Positions 56,401 to 64,000 of a DNA stretch of 64,000 nt are shown here, piece by piece. Both the position numbers and the translations under genes were made by a program. The stretch is from Nostoc sp. LEGE 12450 (GTDB taxonomy: Bacteria; Cyanobacteriota; Cyanobacteriia; Cyanobacteriales; Nostocaceae), in NCBI RefSeq assembly GCF_015206895.1, contig NZ_JADEXU010000026.1, positions 1 to 64,000 of the forward strand. Direction: 5' to 3'. Within the stretch, counting starts at the first letter, position 1. Each line of letters starts with the position of its first letter. A model generated the notes under the pieces. That model saw only the letters and a program-made list of their open reading frames with translations, had not been told where the DNA came from and searched no databases.

Positions 56401-59392
56401 AGAACTACAGCCAGAGCGAGATATGAGCCACTCGCCACTGTTTCAGGTAATGTTTGCCTTCCACAATACCCCAAGCCAACTTTGGGAACTTCCGGGATTG
56501 AGAATTGCACCTCTAGACGTGCATAGCGGCGCAGCAAAGTTCGATCTTACCCTAGATATTAAAGAAACTTCAGAGGGAATCAAAGCTGGGATTGAATACA
56601 ACACAAACTTATTTGATGCTACAACTATTGCCCGAATGCTAGGGCATTTCCAAACTTTACTTGAAGGTATCGTCGCCAACCCGGAACAGCATATTTCAAA
56701 TTTGCCTCTGTTAAAAGAATCTGAACAGCATCAGCTACTAGTGGAGTGGAATAATACTCAAACTGACTACCCTAAAAATACCTGCATCCATCAGTTATTT
56801 GAAGCTCAAACCGAAAGAACTCCCAACGCCATTGCCGTAATCTTTGACAACCAGCAATTAACTTACCAGCAACTCAATGATTATGCTAATCAGTTAGCGC
56901 ATTATCTGCAATCACTGGGAGTCAAACCAGAAATTCCAGTGGGGATTTGTGTAGAGCGATCGCTAAATCTAATAATTGGACTTTTAGGTACCCTTAAAGC
57001 AGGTGCATCCTATGTACCCCTAGACCCAGCCTATCCCCAAGAACGCTTGGCGTTCATGTTGCAAGACTCACAAATTTCCATTTTATTAACCCAGCAAAAT
57101 TTATTAAAAACTCTTCCATCCCACCAAGCCCAAGTTATCTGTTTAGATAGCGACAGAGATTCCATTGCTGCATATCAGCCAAATTCACCAGAAACATACA
57201 TTACTCCTGATAATTTAATTTACACAATTTATACTTCTGGCTCCACAGGCAAACCCAAAGGTGTACAAATTACCCATCGCAACGTCCTCAACTTCCTCAC
57301 AGGGATGCAACAGCACCTACAATTAACGAATATTGATAGTCTGTTGTCAGTTACTTCTCTATCTTTTGATATTGCGGTTTTAGAAATTTTTCTTCCCCTA
57401 ATACTAGGAGCCAAGATAATTTTAGTCAGTCGGGAAGTTACTGTCGATGGGTTCAAGTTATTACAACAACTCAATAACTCTGCTCCTACTGTTATGCAAG
57501 CCACTCCTGTGACTTGGCAAATGTTACTAGAAGCAGGATGGAAAGGAAATGCACAACTGAAAATTCTCTCTGGTGGTGAAGCCTTAACTCAAAATTTAGC
57601 TAACCACTTACATCAAAGAGGTGCTGAAGTTTGGAACTTATACGGCCCCACAGAAACAACTGTTTGGTCTACAATTAATCGAATTGAACAGCAAGAAGCT
57701 TTAGTAAGCATTGGCCGTCCTATAGCCAACACCCAGATTTATATTTTAGATAAATATTTGCAACCCTTACCCGTGGGTGTTCCAGGAGAACTACATATTG
57801 GTGGTGCAGGTTTAGCACGGGGTTATTTCAATCAGTCTAAACTAACAACAGAAAAATTTATCCATAATCCATTCAATTGCGACTCTGAAAGCCGCCTTTA
57901 CAAAACAGGTGACTTGGCCCGCTACTTAAGCAACGGTAATATCGAATACCTTGGCCGTCTCGACAATCAAGTAAAAATTCGTGGTTTCCGCATCGAACTG
58001 GGAGAAATTGAAGCTTTACTAGCACAACACCCAACCATACAGCAAAATGTCGTCATAGCTAGAGCTGATAATTCAGAAAACCAGCGACTAGTCGCTTATA
58101 TTCTTCCTCACCCAAAACAGGCACCAACCACAGACGAACTGCGCCAGTTTCTCAAACAGAAACTGCCAGAATATATGGTGCCTAGTGCTTTCATTTTACT
58201 AGATACCCTACCTTTAACCCCCAACGGCAAAATCGACCGTCGCGCTTTACCAGCACCAGACTCAACAAGGCTTGATTCAGAAAACACCTATGTTGCTCCC
58301 CGTGATGAAATAGAATTACAACTGACCAAAATTTGGGAACAAGTTCTGGGCATTCAGCCTATCGGTGTCAGAGACAACTTCTTTGAGTTAGGAGGGCACT
58401 CAATATTAGCAGTAAAACTGTTTTGGCAAATTGAAAAGACATTTAATAAAAATCTGCCCCTTGCCATTCTGTTCCAGTCAGGTACTGTAGAGGCTATAGC
58501 CAAAATAATCTGCCAAGAAGAAAATATAGCAAGAAACTTGGCTTCAGTAACTACCTTAGAACAATCAAAATCTAGCTGGTCATCCCTGGTAGAAATTCAA
58601 CCCAATGGTTCCAAACTACCTTTCTTCTGTATTCACGGACTGGGTGGAGAAGTATTGTGTTTCCGTGAATTGGCACTGCATCTGGGATCAGATCAACCAT
58701 TTTATGCACTCCAGCCACAAGGGTTAGATGGAAAACAGCCATTGCATACGCGGGTTGAAGACATGGCAACTCACTACATTCAAGAAATCCAGACCCTTCA
58801 ACCCAATGGGCCTTATTTTTTGGGAGGTTATTCTTTTGGGAGTGTAGTTGCTTTCGAGATGGCTCGGCAACTCCAAGAGCAAGGTAAAGAAGTGGGTATT
58901 CTAGTTATCCTTGATAGTTGTCGTCCAGGTTATAGTTGGCGTGCCTCATTTCTCAAGCGAGTTCTTTTGCATTTAAATAATATTGTTCAACAAGGGCCTT
59001 TCTACCTTTGGGAAAGAGCTGTGCAATGGAGTTATTGGCGTAAGCAGCGTCTCCAAAATAGATATAAGCGTTACTTGGAAGAGGTACTTGATTTACCTGC
59101 AAATGACAACCACTTAAAGATTATGGATGCTAATACTCAAGCCGTCAGTGAATATATATTTTCACCTTACCCTGGTCGAGCTATCCTCTTGCGAACAGAC
59201 GATGATAGTCGAGGTGAAGCTATAGGCACACGATACGATCCTCAATTTGGCTGGGGCGAACTAGTTACTGGAAAATTAGATATCCATTACATTCCTGGAT
59301 CTCACGATGGCCTATTTAATGAGCCGCATGTACAGGTGTTAGCAGAAACATTGAGAAATTGCTTAATCCAAGCGCAGTCTCTAAAAAATTAA
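53495..59392 (+). CDS. Dimodular non-ribosomal peptide synthetase (A-PCP-C-A-PCP-TE)
   Basis: 1965 residues. A1 about 30-535, PCP1 Ser588 (GGHSLL), C domain about 640-1060 with HHIASDG (H770, H771, D775), A2 about 1095-1580, PCP2 Ser1636 (GGHSIL), then a type-I thioesterase with Ser1780 (GYSFG), an Asp in LDSC and His1937 (GSHDG). The first module lacks a C domain, so A1 loads the starter. Hand alignment to GrsA suggests code DPWAICCIDK for A1 (unassigned) and DILQISLVWK for A2 (nearest remembered: glycine). No E, MT, Cy or KS domain. Product probably a released or cyclised dipeptide. Confidence 0.93.
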   Translation: MQINRQISEYKQNIPLNTLTNILDTQVIQEWNDTELAHQDLCIHQMFEMQVERSPQSIAVIFENTQLTYWQLNQQANQVAHHLRALGVGPEVLVGICLERSLEMIVGLLGILKAGGAYVPLDPAYPSERLAFILEDTQTPVLLTQEKLLKNLPPHQAQVVCLDSNWQGNIQNSQENPVNETTDHNLIYVIYTSGSTGKPKGVMIPHRGIRNQLYWRQTTFRLTQVDKVLLTISFSFDPSVWQIFWPLCFGGQLIVARPGGHQDTAYLVKVITEQQITVLALVPSILRVLLEEKGIENCSFLRHITCGGEALPGELIERFFAKLDLDNVLYNCYGPTEASIDTTFWTCQRGTNSTIAPIGRPITNAEIHILDDNLQPVPVGESGELHIGGIGLALGYLNRPELTIDKFIFNPFSSEPGARLYKTGDLARYLSDGNIEFLNRIDDQVKIRGFRIELGEIEAILGQHPALTQTLVIVREDVPGDKQLVAYIVAKPEQIPNQVELRRFLQGRLPEYMVPAFFVFLDTLPLNPNGKIDRRALPAPHTSDFGLSTNFVPPQNATEEVLASIWAKVLRLEQVGIQDDFFELGGHSLLATQVMSRIRQAFQIEIPLQLLFENPTIATLAQMIPTATRSGNQTIPQIANRESAPLSFAQQRVWFLQQLQPDSRAYILSNAQRLSGKLNVSVLQQSLDAIVVHHEALRTNFITSLDGNPIQVIATPRPVELKIIEVTQDQVEFILKKEAQRPFNLESDLMLRATLLQVDEQEHILLLVMHHIASDGWSIGIIEQQLAEVYEAFLRGKASPLPKLPIQYADFAIWQHQWLSGEILSGQIDYWKTQLAGANTVLELPTDLPRPAVQTYQGAVQSLILTQNLSASLKELSHQQGVTLFMTLLAAFGTILYRYTGQEDILIGSPIAGRNQVETEGLIGFFVNTLAIRTNFAGNPSFRQLLSQVREVTLGAYAHQDLPFEKLVEELQPERDMSHSPLFQVMFAFHNTPSQLWELPGLRIAPLDVHSGAAKFDLTLDIKETSEGIKAGIEYNTNLFDATTIARMLGHFQTLLEGIVANPEQHISNLPLLKESEQHQLLVEWNNTQTDYPKNTCIHQLFEAQTERTPNAIAVIFDNQQLTYQQLNDYANQLAHYLQSLGVKPEIPVGICVERSLNLIIGLLGTLKAGASYVPLDPAYPQERLAFMLQDSQISILLTQQNLLKTLPSHQAQVICLDSDRDSIAAYQPNSPETYITPDNLIYTIYTSGSTGKPKGVQITHRNVLNFLTGMQQHLQLTNIDSLLSVTSLSFDIAVLEIFLPLILGAKIILVSREVTVDGFKLLQQLNNSAPTVMQATPVTWQMLLEAGWKGNAQLKILSGGEALTQNLANHLHQRGAEVWNLYGPTETTVWSTINRIEQQEALVSIGRPIANTQIYILDKYLQPLPVGVPGELHIGGAGLARGYFNQSKLTTEKFIHNPFNCDSESRLYKTGDLARYLSNGNIEYLGRLDNQVKIRGFRIELGEIEALLAQHPTIQQNVVIARADNSENQRLVAYILPHPKQAPTTDELRQFLKQKLPEYMVPSAFILLDTLPLTPNGKIDRRALPAPDSTRLDSENTYVAPRDEIELQLTKIWEQVLGIQPIGVRDNFFELGGHSILAVKLFWQIEKTFNKNLPLAILFQSGTVEAIAKIICQEENIARNLASVTTLEQSKSSWSSLVEIQPNGSKLPFFCIHGLGGEVLCFRELALHLGSDQPFYALQPQGLDGKQPLHTRVEDMATHYIQEIQTLQPNGPYFLGGYSFGSVVAFEMARQLQEQGKEVGILVILDSCRPGYSWRASFLKRVLLHLNNIVQQGPFYLWERAVQWSYWRKQRLQNRYKRYLEEVLDLPANDNHLKIMDANTQAVSEYIFSPYPGRAILLRTDDDSRGEAIGTRYDPQFGWGELVTGKLDIHYIPGSHDGLFNEPHVQVLAETLRNCLIQAQSLKN

Positions 59393-59829
59393 TCTGACAA
59401 CCCGCTACCTTCGCAAGAGAAGTCAACCAATTTTGGATTTTGCTATAACTTAGGCACGAGTTACAGAATATAGATGGATTTGCGGAACGTCTGTCTGCGA
59501 TACGCTAGGCGAACGTAGAGAAGTGGCTTGCCGCAGAAGCGCAGAGGACACTGATAAATCAGAGTTTGAGAGATATATTTTACGTAAATCTTATTTGGAT
59601 CGGCGAATGGAAGTTGAGGAAGATTTGAATTCTAGCGGTACTAGGATGAGATAATTATTCTGTGGAATGGGAATACTGGTCGCAGTCCAATAACCAAAAG
59701 ACCTGACCAATTTAATATGCGATGAATCTTGCTAGTGTCACTGATTGAACAGAGGTAGTTATTGTGGCACTGTAGGCTTGAATGACTGTCGTTTTTTATT
59801 TATGTTGGTAAGCAATCCACAATCTACTG
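59393..59829. other. 437-bp region after the NRPS
   Basis: No gene. At about 59475-59545 there is a GC-rich palindromic patch (CGGAACGTCTGTCTGCGATACG and GGCGAACGTAGAG words), like those in the 14-kb cluster. No strong terminator was seen for the NRPS. Confidence 0.4.
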
Positions 59830-61011
59830 ATGCTATATAGACGATTTGGACGCACAGAATTACAGATGCCAGTGTTTTCCTGCGGTGGCATGAGATATCA
59901 GTTTAAGTGGCAGGATGTCCCCAATAATGAGATTCCTGCTGATAGCCAGGCGAATCTGGAAGCGACGATTAGAAGGGCTGTCGAGGTGGGGATTAATCAT
60001 ATTGAAACTGCTCGTGGTTATGGCACTTCCGAAATGCAATTGGGAAGAGTTCTACCCCAGCTTCCCCGTGAAAAGTTGATTGTTCAGACAAAAATCAGCC
60101 CAAAGGAAGATGCGAAAGAATTCCGCGAGACATTTGAACAATCATTAAAAAATCTTCAGCTAGATTATGTCGATCTACTGGGATTGCACGGTATCAATCA
60201 TACTGAGTCATTAGACTATAGCATCCGTCCCGGTGGTTGCTTAGAAGTAGCACAGCAGTTGCAAGCAGAAGGAAAAGTTAGATTTATTGGCTTTTCCACA
60301 CACGGATCAACAGATACAATTGTGCAGACAATTAATACCAATCAATTTGATTACGTGAACCTGCACTGGTACTACATTAATCAATGGAATTGGGCGGCAA
60401 TTGAAGCAGCTAAACGCCATGATATGGGGGTGTTTATCATTAGTCCATCTAATAAAGGAGGTTTGTTGTATGAACCTCCCCAAAAATTAGTGAATCTTTG
60501 CGCTCCTTTGAGTCCAATGGTGTTTAATGATTTATTTTGTTTGAGTCATCAAGAGGTGCATACTCTGAGTGTGGGAGCAGCAAAACCACAAGATTTTGAT
60601 GAACACCTGAAGACTTTAGAATTAGTAGATCGGGCATCAGAAATTTTGCCGCCAATTTTAGCAAGGTTGGAAGAAGAAGCGATCGCTACTTTGGGAGAAG
60701 ATTGGGTAAAATCCTGGGAAACAAATCTACCAACCTTTGACCAAACCCCTGGTGAGGTAAACATTCGGGTGATTTTATGGCTGCGGAATTTAGCGATCGC
60801 CTACGACCTGGTAGATTATGGCAAAATGCGCTACAACCTACTTGGTGATGGCGGTCACTGGTTTCCTGGTAATAAAGCAGATCGGCTACAGGAATTAAAC
60901 TTGCAGCAATGTCTTGCCCGCAATCCCCATGCCGATAAAATCCCCCAATTTCTGGAGCAAGCGCATCAGATGTTGGCGGGTGAAGCGGTCAAACGTCTAT
61001 CTAAGACTTGA
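59830..61011 (+). CDS. Aldo/keto reductase of the COG1453 type, Fe-S cysteines lost
   Basis: 393 residues. AKR barrel at 1-270: INHIETARGYGTSEMQLGRV (catalytic Tyr; Asp replaced by Glu), IVQTKISPKE (Lys) and LLGLHGINH (His). SPSNKGGLLYEPP is conserved in this subgroup. A helical C-terminal part (about 270-393) usually ends in a CxxCxxCxxxCP ferredoxin motif; here that place reads NLQQCLARNPHADKIPQFLE with one cysteine. Substrate unknown. It follows the NRPS at 437 bases and could be unrelated to it. Confidence 0.82.
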   Translation: MLYRRFGRTELQMPVFSCGGMRYQFKWQDVPNNEIPADSQANLEATIRRAVEVGINHIETARGYGTSEMQLGRVLPQLPREKLIVQTKISPKEDAKEFRETFEQSLKNLQLDYVDLLGLHGINHTESLDYSIRPGGCLEVAQQLQAEGKVRFIGFSTHGSTDTIVQTINTNQFDYVNLHWYYINQWNWAAIEAAKRHDMGVFIISPSNKGGLLYEPPQKLVNLCAPLSPMVFNDLFCLSHQEVHTLSVGAAKPQDFDEHLKTLELVDRASEILPPILARLEEEAIATLGEDWVKSWETNLPTFDQTPGEVNIRVILWLRNLAIAYDLVDYGKMRYNLLGDGGHWFPGNKADRLQELNLQQCLARNPHADKIPQFLEQAHQMLAGEAVKRLSKT

Positions 61012-61015
61012 CGAA

Positions 61016-61045
61016 TAGGGAATTGGGAATTGGGAATTGGGCGAT
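61016..61045. repeat. GGGAATT tandem repeat
   Basis: Three to four GGGAATT units of the heptamer class, just after the aldo/keto reductase stop. Confidence 0.7.
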
Positions 61046-61059
61046 AAATAACTCCTATA

Positions 61060-61081
61060 CAGACGCGATTAATCGCGTCTC
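61060..61081. repeat. GACGCGAT-family short palindrome
   Basis: AGACGCGATTAATCGCGTCT, a perfect 10+10 palindrome, between convergent genes. Possibly a bidirectional terminator. Confidence 0.8.
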
Positions 61082-61099
61082 CTAACTCCCCAGCGATCG

Positions 61100-62428
61100 C
61101 TAGTCAGATTTTTTTGTATCTAGTGATTTAGTTGCCTTCGGTACCACTAGCACTTTGTCAACGCGGTTTCCATCCATATCCATCACTTCAATTCGCATAC
61201 TTTGCCATTCAAAATGATCTGCGGCGGCAGGAATACGACCTAAATGGGTGATGACAAAACCGCCCAAGGTTTGATAACTGCCGCGTTCCTCGGATTCCCA
61301 CTCTTCCATACCAAAAAGTTCTAAAAACTCCTCTACAGGTAACATCCCATCCAAAAGCCAGGAACCATCTTCACGTTGCACAGCTTGGGGTTGATCCTGT
61401 CCATCTGTTGAAGGAACATCACCTACGATTTCGCTCATGATGTCGTTGAGAGTAACTAATCCTTGTATTACGCCGTATTCATCCACTACTAATGCCATGT
61501 GAGTAATGGTTTGCTTGAACAATTCCAAAACTTTCAATCCACGGGTACTTTCTGGCACGAATACGGGCTGTCGCAAGCCCACTGTTAAGTCTAGCGCTTC
61601 TCCTCGGAAACTCCTGGCTAATAAGTCGGTGACAGGTATTACACCCAGCACGTTGTCAAGTCCCGCCTGACACACTGGATAGCGAGAATAGGCACTCTCA
61701 ACCATTTTTTGGCGATTTTCTTCGGCAGTGTCTTCTAAGTCTAACCAGACGATATCGGGACGGGGTGTCATTAAGTAGCTGACGGGGCGATCGCCTAAAC
61801 GAAAGACTCGCTCTACCATATCCTGTTCGGCTTCCTCAAAGGTTCCCGCCTCAGTGCCTTGCTCAATTAAGATTTTTATTTCTTCTTCGGTGACTTGCGG
61901 CTCGGTAGAAGCTGTTATTCCCAGCACTCGCAGGATTAAATCTGTAGAAGCGCTTAATAGAAAGACTACTGGAGAAGCGATCGCAGCCAAGGCTTGCATC
62001 GGAATCGCTACAATCGAGGCAATCCTTTCTGGATTATTTAATGCCAGACGCTTTGGTACCAATTCGCCAACAATCAGCGACAAATAGGTAATGATCAAAA
62101 CGACTATTCCAAAAGATATCGGTTCGCTATAAGGTGCTAACAAAGGCACAAGTTTTACATAGACTGCCAATCGGTTGGCAATTGTTGCTCCTCCAAAAGC
62201 ACCAGTCAGGATACCGATTAGGGAAATACCTACTTGAACGGTTGACAGGAAATGATTTGGAGATTCAGCGAGTGTCAATGCTACCCTAGCCTTGGCATCT
62301 CCTTGATTGGCAAGCTGTTGTAGCCTGACTTTCCGAGCTGAGACAATCGCCATCTCAGACATAGAAAACACGCCATTGGCAATAATTAGCACCAAAATGA
62401 TTAAAATTTCAAAAGTGATGGGAGACAT
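61100..62428 (-). CDS. CNNM/CorC-type transporter (DUF21-CBS-CBS-CorC_HlyC)
   Basis: 442 residues. DUF21 membrane domain (1-185, three to four spans) begins IANGVFSMSEMAIVSARKVR. Two CBS domains (about 210-330) include VSYLMTPRPDIVWLD and THMALVVDEYGVIQGLVT. A CorC_HlyC domain (about 345-430) follows. Often annotated haemolysin-like; family members are linked to Mg/Co homeostasis. Monocistronic, convergent with the AKR. Confidence 0.92.
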   Translation of the reverse strand: MSPITFEILIILVLIIANGVFSMSEMAIVSARKVRLQQLANQGDAKARVALTLAESPNHFLSTVQVGISLIGILTGAFGGATIANRLAVYVKLVPLLAPYSEPISFGIVVLIITYLSLIVGELVPKRLALNNPERIASIVAIPMQALAAIASPVVFLLSASTDLILRVLGITASTEPQVTEEEIKILIEQGTEAGTFEEAEQDMVERVFRLGDRPVSYLMTPRPDIVWLDLEDTAEENRQKMVESAYSRYPVCQAGLDNVLGVIPVTDLLARSFRGEALDLTVGLRQPVFVPESTRGLKVLELFKQTITHMALVVDEYGVIQGLVTLNDIMSEIVGDVPSTDGQDQPQAVQREDGSWLLDGMLPVEEFLELFGMEEWESEERGSYQTLGGFVITHLGRIPAAADHFEWQSMRIEVMDMDGNRVDKVLVVPKATKSLDTKKSD

Positions 62429-62668
62429 GTTTAAAATTGCCGCTTATCAGAGCGAATGTAGCTCAATACCTAGTATCTAGTATTAAAGGTGCTTCTATAA
62501 ATGCTTTTACTGTACACAAAGTAATAGTTATAGTTCTTAAGTCTATTAGTTGCTGTGCATTATTCTTCCATCGAAAGAATAAGAAGGCTGTCAACACTTT
62601 TAAAATAGTTGACATAAACTGCCCCAAGATTTTCTGACTCACAAAGACTCCCACCGCTAGTTGTACTT

Positions 62669-64000
62669 ATGTCATTTTCTTCTATTGTGCGTGCCTTAGC
62701 GCGATCGCCGCTCACCACTGAATTTATTTCTAAGCTAAACCGACAACAAGAATTGCGGTTAAATGGCATTTCTCGATTGCCCAAGGGTTTAGTCGCTTCG
62801 GCATTGGCTCAGTCTCAAGGTAAGAATTTGTTCGTAGTTTGCGCCACTCTAGAAGAAGCTGGACGTGTTTATGCACAACTGGAGGCAATGGGATGGCAAA
62901 CAGTACATTTTTACCCCACCTCCGAGGCTTCTCCCTACGAACCTTTTGACCCGGAAACTGAGATGAGTTGGGGGCAAATGCAGGTATTGGCGGATTTACT
63001 CAAGAGTCAAGAGTCATTGGTCATTAGTCAGTTGTCATTAGAAACAAACCAAGAACAAATGACAAAGGACATAGACGCTTCTGCGGCTTCCCGCAGGGTA
63101 GGACAAAGGACAAATTTAGCAATTGTGGCTACTCAAGGGGCGTTGCAACCACATTTGCCACCACCAGAAGCTTTTGGGGAATTCTGTCTTACCTTGAAGC
63201 GGGGGATGGAATTAGACTTAAATGCCTTCAGTGAGAAAATCACGATTCTGGGGTATGAACGAGTACCTCTGGTGGAAATGGAAGGACAATGGAGCCGACG
63301 GGGTGATATTGTTGATGTTTTCCCAGTTTCATCTGAGTTTCCAGTCAGGTTGGAATGGTTTGGCGATGAAATCGAGCAAATGCGGGAATTTGACCCTGCA
63401 ACCCAACGTTCCGCACTCGATAAAGTTGACCAGTTAATTCTTACCCCCACTAGCTTTGCTCCTATCGTCATGGCGGCACTCAACAAAAGCACTGAGTTCC
63501 GAGTGCTGAGTCCTGAGTTAAATCCTGACTCAGAACTTAGCACTGAACACTCATCATTGTTGGAGGGTAGTCGTCGCTTTTTGGGGTTGGCTTTTGAGCA
63601 ACCAGCATCTCTGCTAAACTACTTGTCAGAAAATACCTTGATTGCCATTGATGAGCCAGAACAGTGTCATGCTCATAGCGATAGCTGGGTCGAAAATGCT
63701 GAGGAACAATGGAGAATGGGGCATGGGGCATTGGGCATGGGGCATGGGGAAGAATCTACCCCCACTCCCCTAACATTGCCGAAAATTCATCGGTCGTTTG
63801 ATGAGTGTTTGGCTGACATTGCCAAATTTAAAACACTATATTTATCGGAACTGTCAGAGGAAAATAGTGGGATCAATCTTTCAAGCCGATCGCTTCCAGT
63901 CACGCCACACCAGTTTGCTAAACTAGCTGAAACCATCCGTCAAGAGCGCGATCGCAATTTCTCAATCTGGCTGCTTTCTGCTCAACCTTCGCGTTCTGTC
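62669..64000 (+). CDS. mfd: Transcription-repair coupling factor, N-terminal part (runs off the window)
   Basis: The ATG at 62669 opens 444 codons to the window end with no stop. It begins MSFSSIVRALARSPLTTEFI. VCATLEEAGRVYAQLEAMGW, FYPTSEASPYEPFDPETEMS, ILGYERVPLVEMEGQWSRRG and DIVDVFPVSSEFPVRLEWFG are the UvrB-like N-terminal domains of Mfd, the ATPase that removes stalled RNA polymerase and recruits UvrA. The helicase part lies outside. Three segments (about residues 112-150, 273-296 and 347-367) are translated repeats inserted in frame. Confidence 0.93.
   Translation, partial: MSFSSIVRALARSPLTTEFISKLNRQQELRLNGISRLPKGLVASALAQSQGKNLFVVCATLEEAGRVYAQLEAMGWQTVHFYPTSEASPYEPFDPETEMSWGQMQVLADLLKSQESLVISQLSLETNQEQMTKDIDASAASRRVGQRTNLAIVATQGALQPHLPPPEAFGEFCLTLKRGMELDLNAFSEKITILGYERVPLVEMEGQWSRRGDIVDVFPVSSEFPVRLEWFGDEIEQMREFDPATQRSALDKVDQLILTPTSFAPIVMAALNKSTEFRVLSPELNPDSELSTEHSSLLEGSRRFLGLAFEQPASLLNYLSENTLIAIDEPEQCHAHSDSWVENAEEQWRMGHGALGMGHGEESTPTPLTLPKIHRSFDECLADIAKFKTLYLSELSEENSGINLSSRSLPVTPHQFAKLAETIRQERDRNFSIWLLSAQPSRSV
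63003..63116 (+). repeat. Repeat insertion 1 inside mfd
   Basis: GTCATTGGTCATTAGTCA followed by AACAAATGACAAAGGACA words, with a small palindrome GCTTCTGCGGCTTCCCGCAG between. Translated as SLVISQLSLETNQEQMTKD and so on. Similar GTCATTA repeats stand upstream of ctaD. Confidence 0.7.
63486..63556 (+). repeat. Repeat insertion 2 inside mfd
   Basis: GAGTGCTGAGTCCTGAGTT faces ACTCAGAACTTAGCACTGA, an imperfect inverted repeat built of AGTGCTGAGT words. Translated in frame (FRVLSPELNPDSELSTEH). Confidence 0.65.
63714..63772 (+). repeat. Repeat insertion 3 inside mfd (composite heptamer element)
   Basis: GAATGGGGCATGGGGCATTG, the spacer GGGGAAGAATCT, then CCCCCACTCCCC: the same composite plan found between genes at 1-112, 25771 and 33322. 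Read in frame as RMGHGALGMGHGEESTPTPL. Confidence 0.8.

Overview
The window comes from a filamentous, heterocyst-type cyanobacterium of the Nostoc/Anabaena kind. The signs are plastid-type NDH-1 genes ndhC-ndhK-ndhJ, the global nitrogen regulator NtcA, a PsbP-like (CyanoP) protein, an aa3 oxidase operon, many HIP1 octamers (GCGATCGC), heptanucleotide short tandem repeats, and several families of small palindromic dispersed repeats. No rRNA, tRNA or CRISPR array was recognised.

Layout. 0.1-1.8 kb: ndhCKJ operon with a terminator. 2.1-4.6 kb: a small Pepco-like protein followed by a caspase-like protease fused to a formylglycine-generating-enzyme (C-type-lectin fold) domain. The last ~105 coding bases of that gene look like the variable region of a diversity-generating retroelement (DGR) target. 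4.5-6.5 kb: a REP-associated tyrosine transposase (RAYT) between its palindromic repeats, a small conserved protein, and ten perfect-length 21-bp tandem repeats. 6.9-10 kb: a translationally coupled P-loop ATPase and TPR protein pair, probably signalling or conflict-related. 10.1-11 kb: the 5' stub of a KAP-type NTPase gene cut off by a second RAYT with a different hairpin. 11-13.7 kb: a membrane-anchored PstS-like protein and a Ser/Thr kinase with a duplicated glycine-rich loop. 13.7-15 kb: a gene-poor, repeat-rich stretch.

15-21.3 kb: cytochrome c oxidase genes ctaCDE, divergent from the heme A synthesis genes ctaA and ctaB. 21.4-21.9 kb: HicBA toxin-antitoxin. 22-25.2 kb: a ferredoxin/metallo-beta-lactamase fusion, a second 21-bp tandem array, and dhaK-dhaL. 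25.1-34 kb: mostly housekeeping genes (maf, psbP-like, an aldo/keto reductase, DUF3146, YqgF-like, DUF3084, ntcA with an NtcA site, fabI, hisB). 34.2-35.2 kb: a stand-alone ABC ATPase.

35.7-52 kb is an exopolysaccharide locus of the Wzx/Wzy type. It holds an OPX export protein, a secreted beta-helix protein, a Wzc-type tyrosine kinase, three glycosyltransferases, a Wzy-like polymerase, a Wzx-like flippase and the priming phosphoglycosyl transferase. A decayed IS701-like element sits inside it. After a 1.5-kb AT-rich gap comes a self-contained two-module NRPS (A-PCP-C-A-PCP-TE), then an aldo/keto reductase that has lost the usual Fe-S cysteines, a CNNM/CorC-type CBS membrane protein, and the 5' part of mfd, which runs off the window and carries three in-frame repeat insertions.

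The most interesting points are the putative DGR-diversified caspase/lectin conflict protein, the two independent RAYT/REP systems (one ending a KAP NTPase gene), the ATPase/TPR pair, the repeat insertions inside mfd, and the small orphan NRPS.
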